Assembly: GCA_034432655.1 (NCBI GenBank)
Contig: DAOUBP010000096.1
Span: 1-64,000 of the forward strand
Length of the DNA: 64,000 nt
Direction: 5' to 3'
Source: DAOUBP01 sp034432655
GTDB lineage: Bacteria; Chloroflexota; Anaerolineae; CG2-30-64-16
In this document: piece after piece, positions 34,889 through 45,100 of the stretch
How the letters are laid out: every line of letters begins with the position of its first letter
Position numbering within the stretch: position 1 is the first letter of the stretch
Notes under the pieces: generated by a model
Told to the model about the DNA's origin: nothing
Databases searched by the model: none
What the model saw: the letters and a program-made list of their open reading frames with translations, nothing else
Position numbers and translations under genes: made by a program

Positions 34889-37860
34889 AAAAGAGACAAT
34901 TGACCATTCTGGCAGCTATCAGCGCCGTCGTCCTGCTGGTAACCGCTGCGGCCGTCGGCGCCGCGCCCGCCAGCACCCGGCCGGCCGCCGATCCCTTGCC
35001 TGGCGAACGGCCGGCTGCACAGGCGCCCGCAGCCGTGCCCGATAACCTGGCCGCGGGCCGGGCCCCGGGCGTTTACTACCTGGATTACGGCGGGACGATT
35101 GTGGACCCCACGCAGTATCCGGTGCAGGGCGCTCTGCGCTTTTTCGGCTGGAGCACTCTACAGACCGGGCCGAACAGTTACAGTTGGAACGCGTTGGACA
35201 ATTGGATCGCGGAGCGCAAGGGGCGTGGGCTGAGCACCGGCGTCTTCATCAGCACCTACGACGGCAAGTACGACGGCGACATCCGTTCGACTCCCAATTT
35301 CGTGATCGAGACCCCGGGCACGATGATCGTAACCCCCGAGTACATCAATTACTACCAATTCAGCCAGAACGGCAGCTTTGAGACCTCCACCCCGGTGCAT
35401 GGTTATCTGTATGCCTGGGACAAGGCGGGCGATGCTTCCGGTGAGGTTGCACCCGGCGGCAGCCACGCGGCGAAGCTGGGCGGTGTGGAGGGCGGCACAG
35501 GCAGCATCACCCATTGGACCGTGCGCGTGCCGGCCATGCCGCCGGAGCTGACCAGCGGCACCAAGATGGAGCTGAAATATAAGCTTTATGTTGCTACCAC
35601 TGACGTTAACCCCAACGCCGACCAGTTGTTCGTGGAACTTCTGGATCAGGAGAGCAATTTGCTGGCCAGCGTTGCCGCCCACTCCAACACCAGCGACGCC
35701 ACCGGGACCTGGCTCAACATCGGCCCATTGGACTTAAGCTCCTATGTCGGCCGCGAACTGCGGCTGCGCTTTCGCGCGTTGAACGATGCGACCGCGCCCA
35801 CCACCTTCTGGGTGGACGACGTGGAGCTGCGGGTGCGTCTGATCATCCCCAAGTATTGGGGTGATCCGTACAAGAACCTCTATCGCACGTTCGTTACTGA
35901 GTTGGGTAAGCGGTTGAGCGGCAACAGTGATGTTGACTTCGTCGCTATCGGCACCGGCCTGCACGGTGAGACCCAGCCGTGCGACACCGAGCACCAGGGT
36001 TACCTGGAGGCTGCCGGCCTGAACTCTGACTTATGGGTGGCCACGGCAAACGAGATCACCAGCATGTACAGGGCGGCGTTCTCCGACAGCAGGGGGAACT
36101 TGAAGAAAAACCTGTTGCTGCAGTATGCGCCGTATTTTAAATACGCCTGGGAACGCGAAGCGATGAGCCGTTTCGCGGCGGAGAACGGCGTTGGCCTGTC
36201 CTACAATGGCCTGCTGCCGGACTGGGTGGGCAGCTATAGGAGCGACGGCACCGCTTCCTACGACCCCATCCGCAAGTATTGGAGCCTCGTCCCGGTGGCC
36301 TGGGAGACGTACACCTACATGCTGTGCACGCCGGTCTTCACCTATTGGTCCCTTTTTAGCGCGCTGGACAAACACGCCGATTATGTGCGCATCGGGGACG
36401 ACTTGCTGACGGGGCCGCAAGGCACTTCCAACAAGCCGTTCTTCGAATGGGCGAAGAAGTATTGGGGCCAGACCGGACAGACCACGCCGGGCGCCTGGGT
36501 GGTGATGCGCGAGCATCGCAACCCCACCCCTTACTGTCACTCCTCGTCCTATCCCACCTACGTGTATCAGGGCTCGGATGGTGGGCCATGGATCTACGTC
36601 CCCGGCGGCGATGTGCGGGGGTCCACCTACCCGCAGTTTGGCAACTACTCTTTCTACCTGTACCAGGATGATGGCATCCCCGGCGGCCGCACGGTGCCTG
36701 AGACGAACGACAAGGGGGCTGACAGCCGGTATGCCTTTAATCCTGTAACCGGTGCCAAGTGGACCGATGCAGGTTTGGGCAACTGCCCAACGGTCAACGA
36801 TTACGCCAGCGTACTTTACCCGCCCGATTACCCCTGCAACAAACAGCCATATAATCCTGATCTGCCGCCTCTGGGCTCGAACCCGAGCAATTACTACGCA
36901 CCTTCCTCCTGGACCGACGCGGGGAAGGAAGCGTGGGTGGTGCGCCGCACCGACCAGGACACAGGCAACCGCTACATGTGGTTTGTGTTCGACAACAGCT
37001 TCATCAGTGATGGCGATTCGAAGATCCACAGTGTCACAATCACCGTCAAGTACTTCGACATCGGCACCGACACCTGGACCCTGCGTTACGACAGCAGCAG
37101 CGGTGAGAAGGTCGCCGGCACGATCACCAAGACCAACACAAAGCAACTGAAGGAACAGGTCTTCACCATCACCGACGGCAAGTTCTCCGGCCGGCTGACG
37201 GGCGGCGCCGACTTCGTGTTGGACTGCAACAACGACGGCAACGAGTGGGTGCACATGGTGGAGGTGGTTAAATTAAGCTCCGTGACGCCGACGCCCACGC
37301 CGACCGCGACCGCAACGGCTACGGCCACGCCTACTATCACCCCGACGGCTACGCCTTCCCCCACGGGGACGCCGACCACGGGGATTGTCACAGGTTATAC
37401 ATTTCATGATCTGAACGGTGATTTTGAGAAAGGCGCAGGCGAACCGGGCCTGCCCGGCGCAGTGGTGGTGCTCAAGCCGGGCCTGGTCGGCACCACCGAA
37501 GCTTACACGGCTACTTCCGATGTGAACGGCCAGTTTGTCTTCGGCGCGGTGGCGCCTGGCCAGTACAGGATCGCCGTCAAGACGGCGCCGGCAGGGTTCC
37601 AGCCCCTCCTAGTGGATGCGATCCTGGTGGTCAGCGTCAATGCGACCACAACCTTCAATATCCCGCATCAGCTTGCGCCGACTGCCACGCCGACGGCGAC
37701 CAGCACGGCCACGCCGACGGCAACACTGACGGCTACACCGACGGCGACCAGCACGGCCACGCCGACGCCGACGCTGACGGCGACGCCGACCGCAACCTTG
37801 ACGCCGACGCCTGTTCACAGGCGAACCTATCTGCCGTTGGTGCTTTCCAGCGCTCCATAA
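34885..37860 (+). CDS. Secreted TIM-barrel (glycosidase-like) protein with inserted beta-sandwich, YLPLVL C-terminus
   Basis: A 991-aa exported protein; SD AGAGGAG at 34871-34877. Signal peptide 1-28. The barrel is split: part one at about 55-150, then a jelly-roll insert (about 166-319, SFETSTPVHGYLYAW onwards), then part two to about 600 with Glu362 in GLHGETQP, a candidate catalytic acid. A beta domain (to about 795), Thr-Pro linker, SdrD-B-like domain (833-929), linker and RRTYLPLVLSSAP end follow. Barrel plus beta domain are shared with the exported proteins at 42.1 and 45.9 kb, but the insert is unique to this copy. It probably acts on or binds the surface glycan; I cannot assign a named GH family. 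Confidence 0.8.
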   Translation: MKKRQLTILAAISAVVLLVTAAAVGAAPASTRPAADPLPGERPAAQAPAAVPDNLAAGRAPGVYYLDYGGTIVDPTQYPVQGALRFFGWSTLQTGPNSYSWNALDNWIAERKGRGLSTGVFISTYDGKYDGDIRSTPNFVIETPGTMIVTPEYINYYQFSQNGSFETSTPVHGYLYAWDKAGDASGEVAPGGSHAAKLGGVEGGTGSITHWTVRVPAMPPELTSGTKMELKYKLYVATTDVNPNADQLFVELLDQESNLLASVAAHSNTSDATGTWLNIGPLDLSSYVGRELRLRFRALNDATAPTTFWVDDVELRVRLIIPKYWGDPYKNLYRTFVTELGKRLSGNSDVDFVAIGTGLHGETQPCDTEHQGYLEAAGLNSDLWVATANEITSMYRAAFSDSRGNLKKNLLLQYAPYFKYAWEREAMSRFAAENGVGLSYNGLLPDWVGSYRSDGTASYDPIRKYWSLVPVAWETYTYMLCTPVFTYWSLFSALDKHADYVRIGDDLLTGPQGTSNKPFFEWAKKYWGQTGQTTPGAWVVMREHRNPTPYCHSSSYPTYVYQGSDGGPWIYVPGGDVRGSTYPQFGNYSFYLYQDDGIPGGRTVPETNDKGADSRYAFNPVTGAKWTDAGLGNCPTVNDYASVLYPPDYPCNKQPYNPDLPPLGSNPSNYYAPSSWTDAGKEAWVVRRTDQDTGNRYMWFVFDNSFISDGDSKIHSVTITVKYFDIGTDTWTLRYDSSSGEKVAGTITKTNTKQLKEQVFTITDGKFSGRLTGGADFVLDCNNDGNEWVHMVEVVKLSSVTPTPTPTATATATATPTITPTATPSPTGTPTTGIVTGYTFHDLNGDFEKGAGEPGLPGAVVVLKPGLVGTTEAYTATSDVNGQFVFGAVAPGQYRIAVKTAPAGFQPLLVDAILVVSVNATTTFNIPHQLAPTATPTATSTATPTATLTATPTATSTATPTPTLTATPTATLTPTPVHRRTYLPLVLSSAP

Positions 37861-37890
37861 CGCGTCTGATACAACGGTAGCGTGTTCTCG

Positions 37891-37935
37891 ACGCTCCGGG
37901 CCCTGGTTGCCTGATCCGGCCAGGGTCCGGAGCGT
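37891..37935 (+). terminator. Terminator hairpin after the barrel gene
   Basis: A 16-bp stem with one G-T wobble (37891-37906 with 37920-37935) and a 13-nt loop, followed by GTCTCTTGTCTC. It starts 30 nt after the stop. A TTG codon of the next frame (37907) falls in the loop, which argues that translation of the next gene begins at a later codon. Confidence 0.65.
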
Positions 37936-37960
37936 GTCTCTTGTCTCGGAGACTTCGGCA

Positions 37961-39637
37961 ATGCCTGTTGTCCCGCCTGCCCGCTCACAAGTTCCCGCCC
38001 GTGTCCTGGCATCCTCAAGGATGTCAAGATGGTTTCCTCTTGGTATCGTCCTGTTGATGACGGCCAGCCTGTTTGGGCTTTCCGGAGCGCTCAGTCGAGA
38101 TGTAGCAGCCCGCGCGGCCGGATCAAGCCAGTGGGTACAAGAGCTTCCGACGCCGACGCTGGTACCCGGCACCGGCGCGATCGTAGGCCTGGTGTGGCAC
38201 GATTTGAACAGTAACGGTTTGCGAGAGGCGGGCGAACCGCCCCTGGCCGGGGTGTTGCTATCCCTGGCACAGTCAAACGGCACCGTTGTGGCCACGGCAC
38301 TTTCAGGTGAGGATGGCCGTTACCGCCTGGCGAACCTGGATCCGGGCCTGTATCAACTTGTGGCAACCCCTCCGACAGGCTACCAGCTGACCACGCCGGG
38401 CCTGTTCAACGTTTACGTTTCTGCCGGCAATGTGCTGACCATTGATTTCGGCGCGCGTCTTGTGCCCACGCCGACCCCGACCGCCACCCCGGTGCCTCGT
38501 TTGGATACCGACAGTGCAACCTTTGCCTGGTGTGGCAGTGTCATCTACGGCACCACGCAAAACAAATCGAACAACGTCAGCAGCTATGGCTGTCGGCCTC
38601 ATTGGCCCGAAACCGGGCCAGAGGTGGTCTACCGGATAGAGCTTAACCGGACACAGTCTTTCTCCGCTGCTTTCAGGATGACTACTGCTGATCTCGACTT
38701 GTTCCTGTTGCGGAGCGCCTTTCCGGAAAGTTGTGTCGCTGCTGGGGACAACTATCTTGCGCTTGAGGCCTCGCCTGGCCTTTATTATCTGGTTGTTGAC
38801 GGGTATGATGGTGCTGTCGGTGATTATGTGTTGAAGGTGGAGTGCCCTTTTGAGGTGCAGGCAACTCCTACACCCACGTTCACTCCCTCGCCAACTCCCA
38901 CGGTCACACCGACCTTCACCCCCGGGCCGACAGCAACCCCAACCGCCACACCGATCCCACACTGGCACTACCTGCCCCTGGTCGTGCGGCAGCCGGTTAG
39001 TGTCGTGGGCCCCCCTTCGCTGATGGTGTTTCAGCAAGGGCTTCAACAGTACAACGGGGTTGTTGATACTACTTTGAGCGCCTGGCAGCCCGACACCGCA
39101 TTGGGCGGAAGTCCCCGCTTGTCGTTGCGTTATAACCAACAGACGGTTGAAACCACCCACATGGCGCCTTTGTTGCGGTTTGATTTGGGCTTGCTTCCGG
39201 CCAGCTCACAGATCGTTTCCGCCACGTTGGCCCTCTACGTGATTGAACTGGAGCGGCCTGAGGACATCCGCGGGGAAGTCTATGGCCTGTTGGTGCCCTG
39301 GCGCGGTGAAACAGCCACCTGGCGACAGCGGGATGTGGGCCTGCCCTGGAATCGTCCCGGCGCGCAGGGGGCGGGCAGTGATCACATGGCCTGGCGGAGC
39401 GATAGCCAGCTCATCACCAGCAGTGGTCGTTGGGTGACCTTTGACGTCTCTGGGCTTGTGAGAACCTGGTTGGCGCAGCCTCTATCTAATTACGGCATGG
39501 TGGTCCTGGCTCAGCCCGGAGAGAGCGGGAGCAATCTCCAGGTTGATTTCGCCAGTAGTGAATACGGGGAGGTGAGCCTTCGCCCTAAGTTGACAGTGGC
39601 CTATCTGGTGCCTTTGGCTGCCAGTAACAGCCGTTGA
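37961..39637 (+). CDS. Secreted modular surface protein: SdrD-B, PPC-like, DNRLRE, internal YLPLVVR
   Basis: About 558 aa. ATG 37961 is chosen because GGAGA lies 9 nt upstream and the earlier TTG lies inside a terminator loop; ATG 38021 is another option. Signal helix (WFPLGIVLLMTASLFGLS) near residues 23-42, SdrD-B-like domain (71-167), PPC-like beta domain with DLDLFLLRSAFPES and YYLVVDGYDG (177-300), Thr-Pro linker, YLPLVVR at 337-343, then a DNRLRE-type domain (347-551). The motif is internal here, as if a domain had been added behind a normal C-terminus; the real end is AYLVPLAASNSR. No enzyme motif is seen. A structural or adhesive role is likely. The membrane glycosyltransferase follows 18 nt later. 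Confidence 0.78.
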   Translation: MPVVPPARSQVPARVLASSRMSRWFPLGIVLLMTASLFGLSGALSRDVAARAAGSSQWVQELPTPTLVPGTGAIVGLVWHDLNSNGLREAGEPPLAGVLLSLAQSNGTVVATALSGEDGRYRLANLDPGLYQLVATPPTGYQLTTPGLFNVYVSAGNVLTIDFGARLVPTPTPTATPVPRLDTDSATFAWCGSVIYGTTQNKSNNVSSYGCRPHWPETGPEVVYRIELNRTQSFSAAFRMTTADLDLFLLRSAFPESCVAAGDNYLALEASPGLYYLVVDGYDGAVGDYVLKVECPFEVQATPTPTFTPSPTPTVTPTFTPGPTATPTATPIPHWHYLPLVVRQPVSVVGPPSLMVFQQGLQQYNGVVDTTLSAWQPDTALGGSPRLSLRYNQQTVETTHMAPLLRFDLGLLPASSQIVSATLALYVIELERPEDIRGEVYGLLVPWRGETATWRQRDVGLPWNRPGAQGAGSDHMAWRSDSQLITSSGRWVTFDVSGLVRTWLAQPLSNYGMVVLAQPGESGSNLQVDFASSEYGEVSLRPKLTVAYLVPLAASNSR

Positions 39638-39655
39638 ACGCGCAGTGAGGCCTTG

Positions 39656-41215
39656 GTGAGAACGCAGAACCGAACAGCTTTCAGCCTGAAGGCCCATCCC
39701 GCGTGGTTGTGGGCGCTGTGGATCGTGATCACGGGCGTGACTTTGGCCACCCGATACAACTGGCCGCTGACCGAAGACGCCGTCATGTATGCCCTTGACA
39801 TCATGCGGCTCGATCGCGTGGGGCCCAGTGCCTGGCCGGCCGTGTTCAACGGCGAGCTGTCGTTCGGCTACTATTGGTTGCTGCTGCAGCTATATCGTCT
39901 CTGGCATTCGCACGAGCAGCTTGTGGTTGCCCTGGCCCTGATCAACGTATTCAGCAGCGCCATCGTTATCGGGCTTGTGATGTACCTTGCGCAACGATGG
40001 TTTGGCTACATCGTAGCTTTTTTTGCCGGGCCGCTATCGGCTCTGGCGCCTGCGTTCTGGCAGTTAAGCCGATACGGCCACCCAACCATGCCTACCCTGG
40101 CGGCCTTCCTGGGTGCTTTGGCCGCTTTGGACCGCGCAATCAGCGACCGGCAGGTTCGTTGGCTGCCGGCTGCCCTGTTCGTCCTGCTGACGATGGCCGC
40201 TTATCTTCTGCGCCTGGATGTTTTGCTGTTGGCCCCGACTTATCTGGTGTTCGTCGTGTGGCGGGGGCACGCTGTGCGCCGACAAATGGTGCTGGTGTTG
40301 GCCCTGTGGGGTGTGGCAGTCATCGGATATCTGGCCATCCGGCTGCTTGGCCTGGGATATATCTTGACCCCCGGTGGTGGCAGCTTTTTGTTGCACGTGG
40401 GGCGGACGTTGCACCACGGTACCCTGGCGAGCAACGTCGCCAAGAACGCCGCCTTGTGGGCGATGGGCCTTAATCCGCTGGTTGGGCTGGCAGCAGGTGC
40501 GACCGTGCTCGGCAGCCTGTGGCGCCGCCAGCTCTGGCCAGCGCTTTTCCTGGCCGTCTGGTTGCTGCCTGTGGGGGTCTGGTTGCCGTTCTATGCGCTG
40601 GATTTCTCGCGCATTGCCACGTTGAGCGTCCCGGCCGCCGCGTTGGCCGCGGCCTTGTTGCCGGTTCAGTTTGCCCGGCGGAAGCCGTTGCTTTGGTCGG
40701 CGGGCTTGTTGGCAGGCGCCCAGCTGGTCATGGCGTTGATCTACCCTCTGGCTGTACACGTCTACGCGCCGAAGACCGTATATCAGGGCCGGCCGTTGGC
40801 TGCTGTGCCGCTCGGCTTTGTGTGGGAGGACACGGTCTTCCGCCAGCGCTACTTGGATGAGCGTTGGCGCATCGCACAGCAGGTGGCGGCTGTCGAGGAT
40901 GCAGACGTCCTGATCGTGGGCGCCTCTAATCTGATGTTGTATCGCCTGGCACTGGCGACGACACGGAATGTCTGGGAGGAGGAGAAAGGGACAGTGGCGG
41001 GCATCCCGATCAGCTTGCTCCGTACGGCTCAGAACCGTTTCTATCTGTTCGATGCCGATGACTGCCCGGGGTGCCGGCAGCCGCTGGCGACGTTGCTCAA
41101 CGGTTTAGATTCGGGCTCGCTGGCTGTGCATGCGGTGCCTTTCGATACGCGCTTTCAAGCGCAGGCGGTTCTGCTCAGAGATGTTGAGTCGGCGCATTGG
41201 TTGCAGGGCAGGTGA
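39656..41215 (+). CDS. GT39-like multi-pass membrane glycosyltransferase
   Basis: About 519 aa, with around ten membrane segments and a soluble outer C-terminal domain (about 390-519). The first loop reads TRYNWPLTEDAVMYALDI, with the acidic pair typical of PMT_2-like GT-C enzymes. GTG 39656 has GAGG upstream; TTG 39653 is equally in frame. It directly follows the surface protein gene, so it may glycosylate Thr-rich linkers or add side sugars to the polysaccharide; both are inference. 169 nt separate it from the next confident start. Confidence 0.72.
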   Translation: MRTQNRTAFSLKAHPAWLWALWIVITGVTLATRYNWPLTEDAVMYALDIMRLDRVGPSAWPAVFNGELSFGYYWLLLQLYRLWHSHEQLVVALALINVFSSAIVIGLVMYLAQRWFGYIVAFFAGPLSALAPAFWQLSRYGHPTMPTLAAFLGALAALDRAISDRQVRWLPAALFVLLTMAAYLLRLDVLLLAPTYLVFVVWRGHAVRRQMVLVLALWGVAVIGYLAIRLLGLGYILTPGGGSFLLHVGRTLHHGTLASNVAKNAALWAMGLNPLVGLAAGATVLGSLWRRQLWPALFLAVWLLPVGVWLPFYALDFSRIATLSVPAAALAAALLPVQFARRKPLLWSAGLLAGAQLVMALIYPLAVHVYAPKTVYQGRPLAAVPLGFVWEDTVFRQRYLDERWRIAQQVAAVEDADVLIVGASNLMLYRLALATTRNVWEEEKGTVAGIPISLLRTAQNRFYLFDADDCPGCRQPLATLLNGLDSGSLAVHAVPFDTRFQAQAVLLRDVESAHWLQGR

Positions 41216-41384
41216 CAGCTTCATTATGGCAGAACTTACATCTTTTTGACCTGGTCTGTTTATGCCGTGTTCATCTTGGTGTAATAGAATGCCTATGGAT
41301 TCACTGGGAGAGCAACAAAAGAGGTGGTCTTCTGCGAGACCCCTGGCCAGCAATCACTCTCGTCAAGAGGAGGACGTTCTTCCT
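41216..41384 (+). other. 169-bp intergenic leader
   Basis: No gene or clear hairpin is seen. A TTGACC box (41246-41251) resembles a -35 element but no matching -10 box stands at 16-18 nt. The strong SD AAGAGGAGG (41365-41373) near the right end fixes the start of the sugar transferase. In-frame upstream ATGs (41262, 41289, 41295) lack an SD. Confidence 0.5.
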
Positions 41385-42116
41385 ATGCTCAGCGAGCACT
41401 TTCAACCGCTAACATGGCAGCAACAAGTTGTGCGCCAAGATCGGCTTGTGGCATGGGATGCTCTGGCTCGTGGGATCTATCCGGCGGCAAAACGCATTAT
41501 GGACCTGGTCTTATCCGTATTTCTCTTGATTGTCGCCGCACCGCTCATGGCCGTTATTGCACTCGCTATCAAGCTTGATTCCCCCGGCCCGGTGCTGTAT
41601 GTCCAACGTCGGGTCGGTCTGAACGGTCGCGTCTTCGACTTCTACAAATTCCGTTCGATGACCAACGGTCATGATCATACCCAGGAACATCGCGCGTTTG
41701 CGCGAGCCTATATCAACGGCGAGCAAGTGTCGTCTTTGCGCGATAGCAATGGTAAAGCAATTTTCAAGCCCGCTTCCAACGGCCATCAGGTGACCCGTAT
41801 CGGCCGTCTACTGCGACGCACCAGCCTGGACGAACTGCCGCAACTTTTCAATGTGATTAAGGGGGATATGAGCCTGGTGGGCCCGCGTCCCTCCATTGAT
41901 TATGAAGTCGAGATGTATACCGATTATCATCGCCAGCGCCTGGCGGTGTTACCCGGCCTCACCGGTTGGGCACAGATCAACGGTCGCAGCAGCCTGGCTT
42001 TTGATGAGATTGTGGCCCTGGACCTGGAGTATATTGCCCAGCGATCTTTGTGCAAGGATCTGAGCATCCTTGTGGGGACCCTGCCGGTTATCCTGCAGGC
42101 CGACAGCGCAGGTTGA
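41385..42116 (+). CDS. Undecaprenyl-phosphate sugar phosphotransferase (WcaJ/PglC-type initiating enzyme)
   Basis: A 243-aa bacterial sugar transferase: one membrane segment (about 37-65, RIMDLVLSVFLLIV), then the conserved cytoplasmic core with QRRVGLNGRVFDFYKFRSM, RIGRLLRRTSLDELPQLFNV and GDMSLVGPRP. It transfers a sugar-1-phosphate from a nucleotide sugar to undecaprenyl phosphate, the first step of the repeat unit. It is the short PglC-like form without the four-helix N-terminal region of WbaP. ATG 41385 with AAGAGGAGG 11 nt upstream is preferred to ATG 41262. It is the only initiating transferase in the window, so it probably serves the cluster at 15.8-33.6 kb despite the distance. Confidence 0.9.
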   Translation: MLSEHFQPLTWQQQVVRQDRLVAWDALARGIYPAAKRIMDLVLSVFLLIVAAPLMAVIALAIKLDSPGPVLYVQRRVGLNGRVFDFYKFRSMTNGHDHTQEHRAFARAYINGEQVSSLRDSNGKAIFKPASNGHQVTRIGRLLRRTSLDELPQLFNVIKGDMSLVGPRPSIDYEVEMYTDYHRQRLAVLPGLTGWAQINGRSSLAFDEIVALDLEYIAQRSLCKDLSILVGTLPVILQADSAG

Positions 42117-42148
42117 TGCCGGCGCTTGCATAGGTCCGGTCAACGTAG

Positions 42149-45100
42149 ATGCCTCAACGCAACTTTTTTGCTGCCGTCGTGATCGCCTTGGGGTTGGTCG
42201 GCCTCCTGGCTTTCGTCGTGCAGGCAGCGTTTCCTGCTGCCTCCGATACTCCGGATGTCTTCACCAAAGGCCCTTCTGATGCGGCCGGAGTCTATGTTTT
42301 CTATGACTACGAGAACCTGAGCCCATCCCGCTATCCCATCAAGGGCGGCCATATGCTGGTCACCTGGAAGGCGATCGAAACCGCCCCAGGGGTTTATGAT
42401 TGGTCGTGGCCCGACGGGTGGATCGCCGAGCTTGCCTCCAAAGGCAAGTATGTGGGATTCACGGTAGATTCGTACGATGGCGTCTGCTGTGGTGGCAGCG
42501 CCGTGCCGTCCCATGTCCGGCAGCAACATCCCAGCTCGGTGATCGTTTGCAACGGCAATGAGATCCCCCGCTATTGGGATCCTGCGTATCAACGTGCGTG
42601 GGGCGATTTCATCCGCGCGGTCGGCCGGCGCTACAACGGTGACCCGCGTATTGCCTGGGTGCAGATCAGCGTCGGCATCTATGGCGAAACCTCGCCGGCC
42701 GAAGGGGAATTCTTCGGCTGTCTGGAAAGCGCCGGCCTGACCAGTGACGTCTGGATTGACGTCGTTAAGTGGTCGGTGGATCTGTACCGGGAAGCGTTTC
42801 CGGACAAACAGCTCTTCCTGCAATTTGCTCCTTACTACAAGTATCGCGTCGAGCGGCGTGAATTCACCGACTATGCCGCCAGTCAAGGCGTGGGCTTGAA
42901 GCATAACGGGCTAAAGCCGGATACTGACGACGCTTACATCACCGACCCGAATGTTTCCTTCTATCGCGGCGGCAGCTACGATCCTTTTGCTACATGGGGA
43001 GATCGCGTGGCTACAGGCTGGGAAGGATATGAAAACCAGGCCTTCTCCATGCGGGGCCGGACCGACTCCATGTGGAGCATTTATAACGCCCTGGACAAGC
43101 ATGCAGACATCCTGGCCGTGGACACCGATCTTGTGAAAGCTGCCGATCGCCAGGATTTGTTGCAGTTCGCCAGCCGCTATCTGGGGCGCACGCTGGCCGA
43201 TACCCCTAGCGTATGGATCGCTCTGCGGGAAACAGAGTACACTTGGTTTCCGGAGAGGGGCAATTTTGAATTCTGGCTTTATCAAAGGGACAACGCGCCC
43301 GGCGGCAAGACTGTGCCGATGTGGCGGGTGGGCTCCGAGCCCGAAGGCCGGTTTACCCGGCGGACTGATCAGGCCACAGGCAATCCTGATATGTATTTCG
43401 ACGTAGACGATCGTTATATCTACGGCAATGCCCGCCCTGTGACGGTGACGGTGACCTATTACGATCAGGGGTTTGATCGTTGGCAGTTGCGCTACGACGC
43501 CATCGGTGATCCCGATAAAGTGGCCGGCACTGTCTATAAGACCAATACCTTCACCTGGAAGAAAGCCACCTTTGTGCTCACCGATGCTCAGTTTACCAAT
43601 CGCCAGCTCGGCGGCACCGATTTTCACATCTGGTGTCTGGGCGATGGGGATGAGATCATCCATTTTGTAGATGTCCAGCGGCCGGCCGGCGTCACTGTTG
43701 AGTTGGAGTTGCAGCCGGGAGTCAACGGCTACAGCGGGGCGTCTGACACCACCCTGGACGCATGGTCGCCTGAGACCGCTTACGGTGGTGACACCCTGCT
43801 GCGATTGCGCTATAACGCCGGCACGCCTTCCACCCACATGGCTCCGCTGGTGCGGTTCGATGTGTCTGCGATCCCAGCCGGTGTGACCGTGCTGGAGGCC
43901 TATCTTGATTTGTACTTGAGCGATGCCGAGCGCTCCGATCGGGACGTGGGAGCCGCAGTGCACGGTCTGCTGCGGCCATGGAATGAGTCCGCCGCTACCT
44001 GGCAGCGGCCGGCCGCCGGTCAAAGCTGGGCTCAACCTGGCGCCCTTGGCCCTGGCACAGATCATATCGCAACAGCTTCCGATAGTACGACCGTCAAACT
44101 GCCCGCAGGATGGTACAGCTTTAATGTCACGGATCTGGTGAAACGCTGGGTTGCCGATCCAGCCAGCAACTACGGTTTGATGTTACAGGCGCGTGCGGGA
44201 ACGGTGCCCACGAATATGGAGGTACGGTTTGCATCTCGTGAGTCCGGCAACGCTGCGACCCGTCCGAAGTTGCGGGTGAAGTACCTGGTGCAACCGCCGA
44301 CGCCCACGCCTACACCGACGCCGCGTCAGACCGCAACGTTGACCCCCACGCCAACGGCCACCGGGACGCCTACACCGATCGGTGTGCAGCGCTCCCTGGT
44401 CAGCCGGCGTGCCTCTCGCGCTCCGGTGATTGACGGCGATCTCGCAGAATGGACGCAGCCAGAGCAAGCCGATGTGCGGGTGGGCAAGGTGGATACAGCC
44501 GTCGGTCAGGCAGCCTCGCCTGCGGATATCTCTGCCGTTGTCCTCAGCTATTGGGCCGACGAATGGCTCTACCTGGCGGCCAGGATTACCGATGATATTG
44601 TTATTCGGGATAGTGCTCAGATCTGGGAGGATGACGCAATCGAGCTGGCGCTGGATGCGGCTTACGACCGCCTGCCGGGCGGGGCGGATGACAATCAATT
44701 CACCGTGGCCAGCGACGGGACGTTGACCAATTTCGGCTATGCCGCAGTGCCCGGCGCTCAGGTTGCTGTGCGTCGTCATGCGGCTGGCTATGACATCGAG
44801 CTGGCTTTGCCCCTGACCGTCCTGGGTATCGGACGGATGACAGAGGGCCAGACGCTGGGCTTCACCATCGGCCTGATTGACGATGACGATGGCGGTAACC
44901 GCAGTGGCGCCGACGACAGTTATTTGATCTGGGCCGGCAACAACACAGTGAGCGGTTCGGCTGGCTTCGGCAGCCTGTACCTGGGCCCGCAGTATGAGCT
45001 GCCGTCGGCCGGGAGCACGGCTACACCGACGTTTACTCCGACCACGGGCCCAACAGCTACCAGGACCCCGTCGCCAACGGCAACCTTTACGCATACGCCC

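Noticed and set aside
36031..37254. 407-codon minus-strand open frame opposite the barrel protein
   Set aside because: Antisense shadow, with no SD, signal or domain pattern.
37907..37960. TTG 37907 as the start of the PPC/DNRLRE protein
   Set aside because: It lies in the loop of the terminator hairpin, and ATG 37961 has a better SD and begins nearer the signal helix.
41262..41384. Upstream start for the initiating sugar transferase
   Set aside because: The added 41 residues are poorly family-like and lack an SD, while ATG 41385 has AAGAGGAGG.
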